A program made the translations under genes and the position numbers. Under the pieces are notes generated by a model that was given only the letters and a program-made list of their open reading frames with translations, had not been told where the DNA came from and searched no databases. Below, one piece after another: positions 5,434-8,003 of a stretch of 8,003 nucleotides of DNA; positions within the stretch are counted from its first letter, which is position 1, and every line of letters starts with the position of its first letter. The DNA lies in the NCBI GenBank assembly GCA_031290055.1, contig JAITOH010000096.1, forward strand, positions 1-8,003, given 5' to 3'. This stretch comes from Endomicrobium sp. Its GTDB lineage: Bacteria; Elusimicrobiota; Endomicrobiia; Endomicrobiales; Endomicrobiaceae.

Positions 5434-6593
5434 TATATCCCCTTATCAATCAACCTATTTGAATATTGCCGTGCCCAATAATCAGCATCAACAAAAGCAT
5501 TTAACGATGAAATTTTTGAAATTATATGCGCCCTCATAGTAGTATCAACAATTTTAGCAATATCTGTAAATTTTATTTCTTTATTTAAAAAAGCTGAAAC
5601 AGCTGTTTCATTTGCAGCATTCATTACAGCAGGCATAGTAAACCCTTTTTTTGCTGCAAAATATGAAAGTTTTAAACATGGAAACTTGTCAAAATTAGGC
5701 TCGAAAAATTCTAACTTGCCAACCTCAGCAAGATTTAAAGATTTAATACCTGATTGAAATCTTGCTGGATATGTCAAAGCATATTGTATGGGAAGCCTCA
5801 TGTCAGGATTTGAAAGTTGAGCTATAACTGAGCCATCTATATATTCTACCATTGAGTGCACTATAGACTGCGGGTGTACAAGAATCTTAATTCTATCTAC
5901 AGGGATTCCAAAAAGAGCGGATGCTTCAATTGCCTCAAGGCCTTTATTCATAAGAGTAGCACTATCAACCGTTACTTTGTTTCCCATTTTCCATATTGGA
6001 TGCTCCAAAGTTTGTTCAACAGTTATTTTAGAAAAATCTTCATCGTACTTATAAAATGGTCCACCAGAAGCTGTAAGTATTATTTTTTTTATGTTAGATT
6101 TTTTTTCATCTGTACAACACTGAAATATTGCTGAATGTTCACTATCTACAGGAAGTACTAAAACCCCTTTTTCAGTTGCAAGATTCATTATATAATTACC
6201 AGCCATAACAAAGACTTCTTTATTTGCAATAGCAACATTTTTCTTCGCTTCTATAGCAGATACAATAGACTCAAAGCCTACAGCACCTACAGTTGAGATA
6301 AAAACCATATCTATAGCAGACATTGTTGCAAGTTTTTTAACTCCTGTATTCCCACTGTAAACAGTAGTCTTTAGATTATTTAAAGCACACCACTTTCTCA
6401 AATTATTGCTATCTATAAAACTGTCCATAGATACTGCTTTAGGTCGAAATTTTCTGATTTGCGACTTCAAAACTCTTAAATTAGACCTAACCGCAAGCCC
6501 TTTAACACAAATGCTGTCTTTCAACTTAGCAACAATGTCAAGAGTCTGTGTTCCTATAGAACCCGAAGAACCTAAAATAACTATTTTTTTCAT
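5433..6593 (-). CDS. dxr: 1-deoxy-D-xylulose 5-phosphate reductoisomerase
   Basis: Dxr (IspC) makes 2-C-methyl-D-erythritol 4-phosphate from DXP with NADPH, the first committed MEP step and the target of fosmidomycin. The 386 residues are normal length. The NADPH-binding loop GSSGSIG is at 8-14 (usually GSTGSIG). AIANKEVFVMAG (121-132), PVDSEHSAIFQ (148-158) with metal ligands Asp150 and Glu152, LTASGGPF (173-180) and DSATLMNKGLEAIEA (210-224) with Glu220 as third metal ligand form the active site. HPQSIVHSMVEY (240-251) and NPDMRLPIQYAL complete the catalytic domain, and a C-terminal helical domain follows from about 300. The ATG overlaps the cdsA stop as ATGA and has no Shine-Dalgarno-like sequence upstream, so translation should depend on ribosomes finishing cdsA. 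It is cotranscribed with uppS, whose isoprenoid substrates it helps supply. Confidence 0.97.
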   Translation of the reverse strand: MKKIVILGSSGSIGTQTLDIVAKLKDSICVKGLAVRSNLRVLKSQIRKFRPKAVSMDSFIDSNNLRKWCALNNLKTTVYSGNTGVKKLATMSAIDMVFISTVGAVGFESIVSAIEAKKNVAIANKEVFVMAGNYIMNLATEKGVLVLPVDSEHSAIFQCCTDEKKSNIKKIILTASGGPFYKYDEDFSKITVEQTLEHPIWKMGNKVTVDSATLMNKGLEAIEASALFGIPVDRIKILVHPQSIVHSMVEYIDGSVIAQLSNPDMRLPIQYALTYPARFQSGIKSLNLAEVGKLEFFEPNFDKFPCLKLSYFAAKKGFTMPAVMNAANETAVSAFLNKEIKFTDIAKIVDTTMRAHIISKISSLNAFVDADYWARQYSNRLIDKGI

Positions 6594-7387
6594 TTTAAAA
6601 ATTTGAAAATATAATAAACTATGGGAGTTACAAACATATAAGAATCAAACCTATCAAAAACCCCTCCATGGCCTGGAATTATTTTCCCAGAATCTTTAAG
6701 ACTTCCATCTCTTTTAACAATAGATTCTGCGAGATCTGAAAATTGTCCTATAACAGCAATCACAAATCCCAAAATTATTGAGTGCCATGTAGTCAAAATA
6801 TTTCGCATAAATACATATCTAAAAATAACTGCCGCTAAAAGTCCAAAGATAATACCCGCCATTGCACCTTCTACTGTCTTCTTAGGACTTATGGTCTTAG
6901 CAAGTTTATGCCTCCCAAAGATTGATCCAAAAACATAAGCAGCAGTATCCAAAATCCAAACAACTACAAAAACAAAAAACATTAGTTCCATACCACAGTT
7001 CAAATCACGTATATACGTCATATGTATCAGAGAAAGCGGAATAAAAAATGCTCCCAGGAAAGATGATGAAATTCTTACTATACACAAATTGGGATTTTTA
7101 CCAAAAATTTCTATGCTAAAAAGAATAAAAATCATTATAACAGCAGAAATCACAATCTTATTTACTGGAAAATTTTTAAAAAAATATAAAAACACAAAAA
7201 ATATTGACGCCATTAGAAGCGACATAAAAGCATGGGGATTATATTTCTTTGATATAGCTAAATACTCATATACACATAAGATTGATATAACAAACATCAT
7301 AGAATAGAATATGATACCGCCACAATATATACATGCAAAAACAATTGGTATTCCTACAGCTGCAGTTAATAACCTAGTTAATAGCAT
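6590..7387 (-). CDS. cdsA: Phosphatidate cytidylyltransferase (CDP-diacylglycerol synthase)
   Basis: CdsA is an integral membrane enzyme that makes CDP-diacylglycerol from phosphatidic acid and CTP, the branch point for bacterial phospholipids. The 265 residues fit the family (about 260-285). Several hydrophobic segments run through the N-terminal half (about 8-42, 54-72, 77-95 and 108-125), then 133-155, 175-195 and 203-217, with a final one near 250-263. The hallmark is the CDS signature at 222-248: S222, K225-R226, K231-D232, H240-G241-G242, D245-R246 and D248, all in register. Before it, WILDTAAY (144-151) and GRHKLAKTISPKKTVEG (158-174) are also typical. The start has GAGAG 7 bases upstream and lies 24 bases after the uppS stop. 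The adjacency with uppS is one of the most conserved pairings in bacteria. No unusual features. Confidence 0.96.
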   Translation of the reverse strand: MLLTRLLTAAVGIPIVFACIYCGGIIFYSMMFVISILCVYEYLAISKKYNPHAFMSLLMASIFFVFLYFFKNFPVNKIVISAVIMIFILFSIEIFGKNPNLCIVRISSSFLGAFFIPLSLIHMTYIRDLNCGMELMFFVFVVVWILDTAAYVFGSIFGRHKLAKTISPKKTVEGAMAGIIFGLLAAVIFRYVFMRNILTTWHSIILGFVIAVIGQFSDLAESIVKRDGSLKDSGKIIPGHGGVFDRFDSYMFVTPIVYYIFKFLK

Positions 7388-7394
7388 TAATATT

Positions 7395-7399
7395 CTCTC
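7395..7399 (-). promoter_or_regulatory. Ribosome binding site of cdsA
   Basis: GAGAG on the minus strand sits 7 bases before the ATG at 7387-7385, within the 24-base gap after uppS. Confidence 0.5.
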
Positions 7400-7411
7400 A
7401 ACTGATTTACA

Positions 7412-8003
7412 TTAGATTCCACCAAAACGTCTTTCTCTTTTTTGAAATTCCAATATTGCATTTTTAAAATCTCCTTCAGTAAAATCAGGCCACAACTTAT
7501 TTGTTACATAAATTTCAGAATAGGCAATCTGCCAAAGAAGAAAGTTTGATACTCTAAACTCCCCAGAAGTGCGTATAAGTAAGTCAGGATCGGGCTGTCC
7601 TGTGGTATAAAGAAAAGATGATACAATCTTTTCTGTTGGAGTTCTTATACCTCGTTTGGTCATCTCCTCAAAAGCATGTATAAGCTCTTGCCTTGCTCCA
7701 TAATTTAAAGCTATATTTAAATCAAACCTAGTATTTTTAGATGTAATTTTGCAAATATTGCTAATTTTAGTTTTTATATTCTCAGGAAGTTTTGATAAAT
7801 CCCCTAAAATTCTCAAACGAATTTTAGAATTATTTAATTCCCCTAATTCTTTGTTTATAAAACGCACAAGCAAAGAGAACAAAGACTTTACTTCAACTTT
7901 TGGTCTTTTCCAATTTTCAGTAGAAAAAGCATAAAGAGTCAAAACCTTAATTCCAAGACTAACAGCAATTTTGACAATTTTTTTTACAGTTTTAACTCCT
8001 TGT
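7412..8003 (-). CDS. uppS: Undecaprenyl diphosphate synthase, missing its N-terminus at the right edge
   Basis: UppS is a cytoplasmic cis-prenyltransferase that extends farnesyl diphosphate with eight IPP units to the C55 carrier lipid of peptidoglycan and other wall polymers. The reading frame is open to the window edge, with its first full codon at 8002-8000. It gives 196 residues of an enzyme usually 230-255 long. The missing part should hold the catalytic Asp motif (MDGNGRWA). Present are TLYAFSTENWKRP (encoded from about 7939 leftwards), the pyrophosphate-binding DLLIRTSGEFRVSNFLLWQ with both Arg and the Ser of the family, AYSEIY with the metal-binding Glu, LWPDF, and the C-terminal RERRFGG. 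The TTG at 7942-7940 could be read as a start but is internal: the in-frame codons before it (VKKIVKIAVSLGIKV) match the family. It appears to lead the visible operon, with the promoter outside the window. Confidence 0.96.
   Translation of the reverse strand, partial: QGVKTVKKIVKIAVSLGIKVLTLYAFSTENWKRPKVEVKSLFSLLVRFINKELGELNNSKIRLRILGDLSKLPENIKTKISNICKITSKNTRFDLNIALNYGARQELIHAFEEMTKRGIRTPTEKIVSSFLYTTGQPDPDLLIRTSGEFRVSNFLLWQIAYSEIYVTNKLWPDFTEGDFKNAILEFQKRERRFGGI

Noticed and set aside
7940..7942. TTG as the start of uppS
   Set aside because: The frame stays open to the window edge, and the residues before the TTG match the UppS family, so the TTG is an internal Leu codon.

Overview
The window is AT-rich (roughly 30% G+C by eye) bacterial DNA. 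Every recognisable gene lies on the minus strand, so transcription runs from right to left as printed. In transcription order the genes are uppS (5' end outside the window), cdsA, dxr, rseP, ispG, greA and proS. A gap of about 457 bp without a convincing gene follows, and then the first 168 codons of a dihydrolipoamide dehydrogenase gene (lpdA), which runs off the left edge.

uppS to greA looks like one operon. The gaps are 24 bp (uppS/cdsA), a 4-base ATGA overlap (cdsA/dxr), a 1-base TAATG overlap (dxr/rseP), 53 bp (rseP/ispG) and 4 bp (ispG/greA). proS follows after 94 bp and may be cotranscribed or have its own promoter. The products form an envelope-precursor module. Dxr and IspG are steps of the MEP pathway that makes IPP and DMAPP. 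UppS condenses isoprenoid units into undecaprenyl diphosphate, the carrier lipid for peptidoglycan. CdsA makes CDP-diacylglycerol for phospholipids. RseP is an intramembrane site-2 protease. GreA (transcript cleavage factor) and ProS (prolyl-tRNA synthetase) are housekeeping passengers.

The order uppS-cdsA-dxr-rseP, often with ispG and proS nearby, is widespread in bacteria. The AT bias, long A/T runs inside essential genes and the gene order with greA and an MEP pathway would suit a host-associated lineage such as Endomicrobium (Elusimicrobiota) or a low-GC fermenter. That assignment is an inference with low confidence, because nothing in the window is diagnostic of a phylum.

I found no mobile element, CRISPR array, rRNA or tRNA, and no undescribed multi-gene system. 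The least explained stretch is the 506-962 gap. It contains two overlapping inverted repeats that share an arm, a separate 6-bp hairpin and a 13-bp direct repeat, all upstream of lpdA. Several conserved motifs also carry mild departures from consensus (extra Cys in the Lpd active-site loop, Leu for Pro in IspG, CxC instead of CxxC in ProRS).
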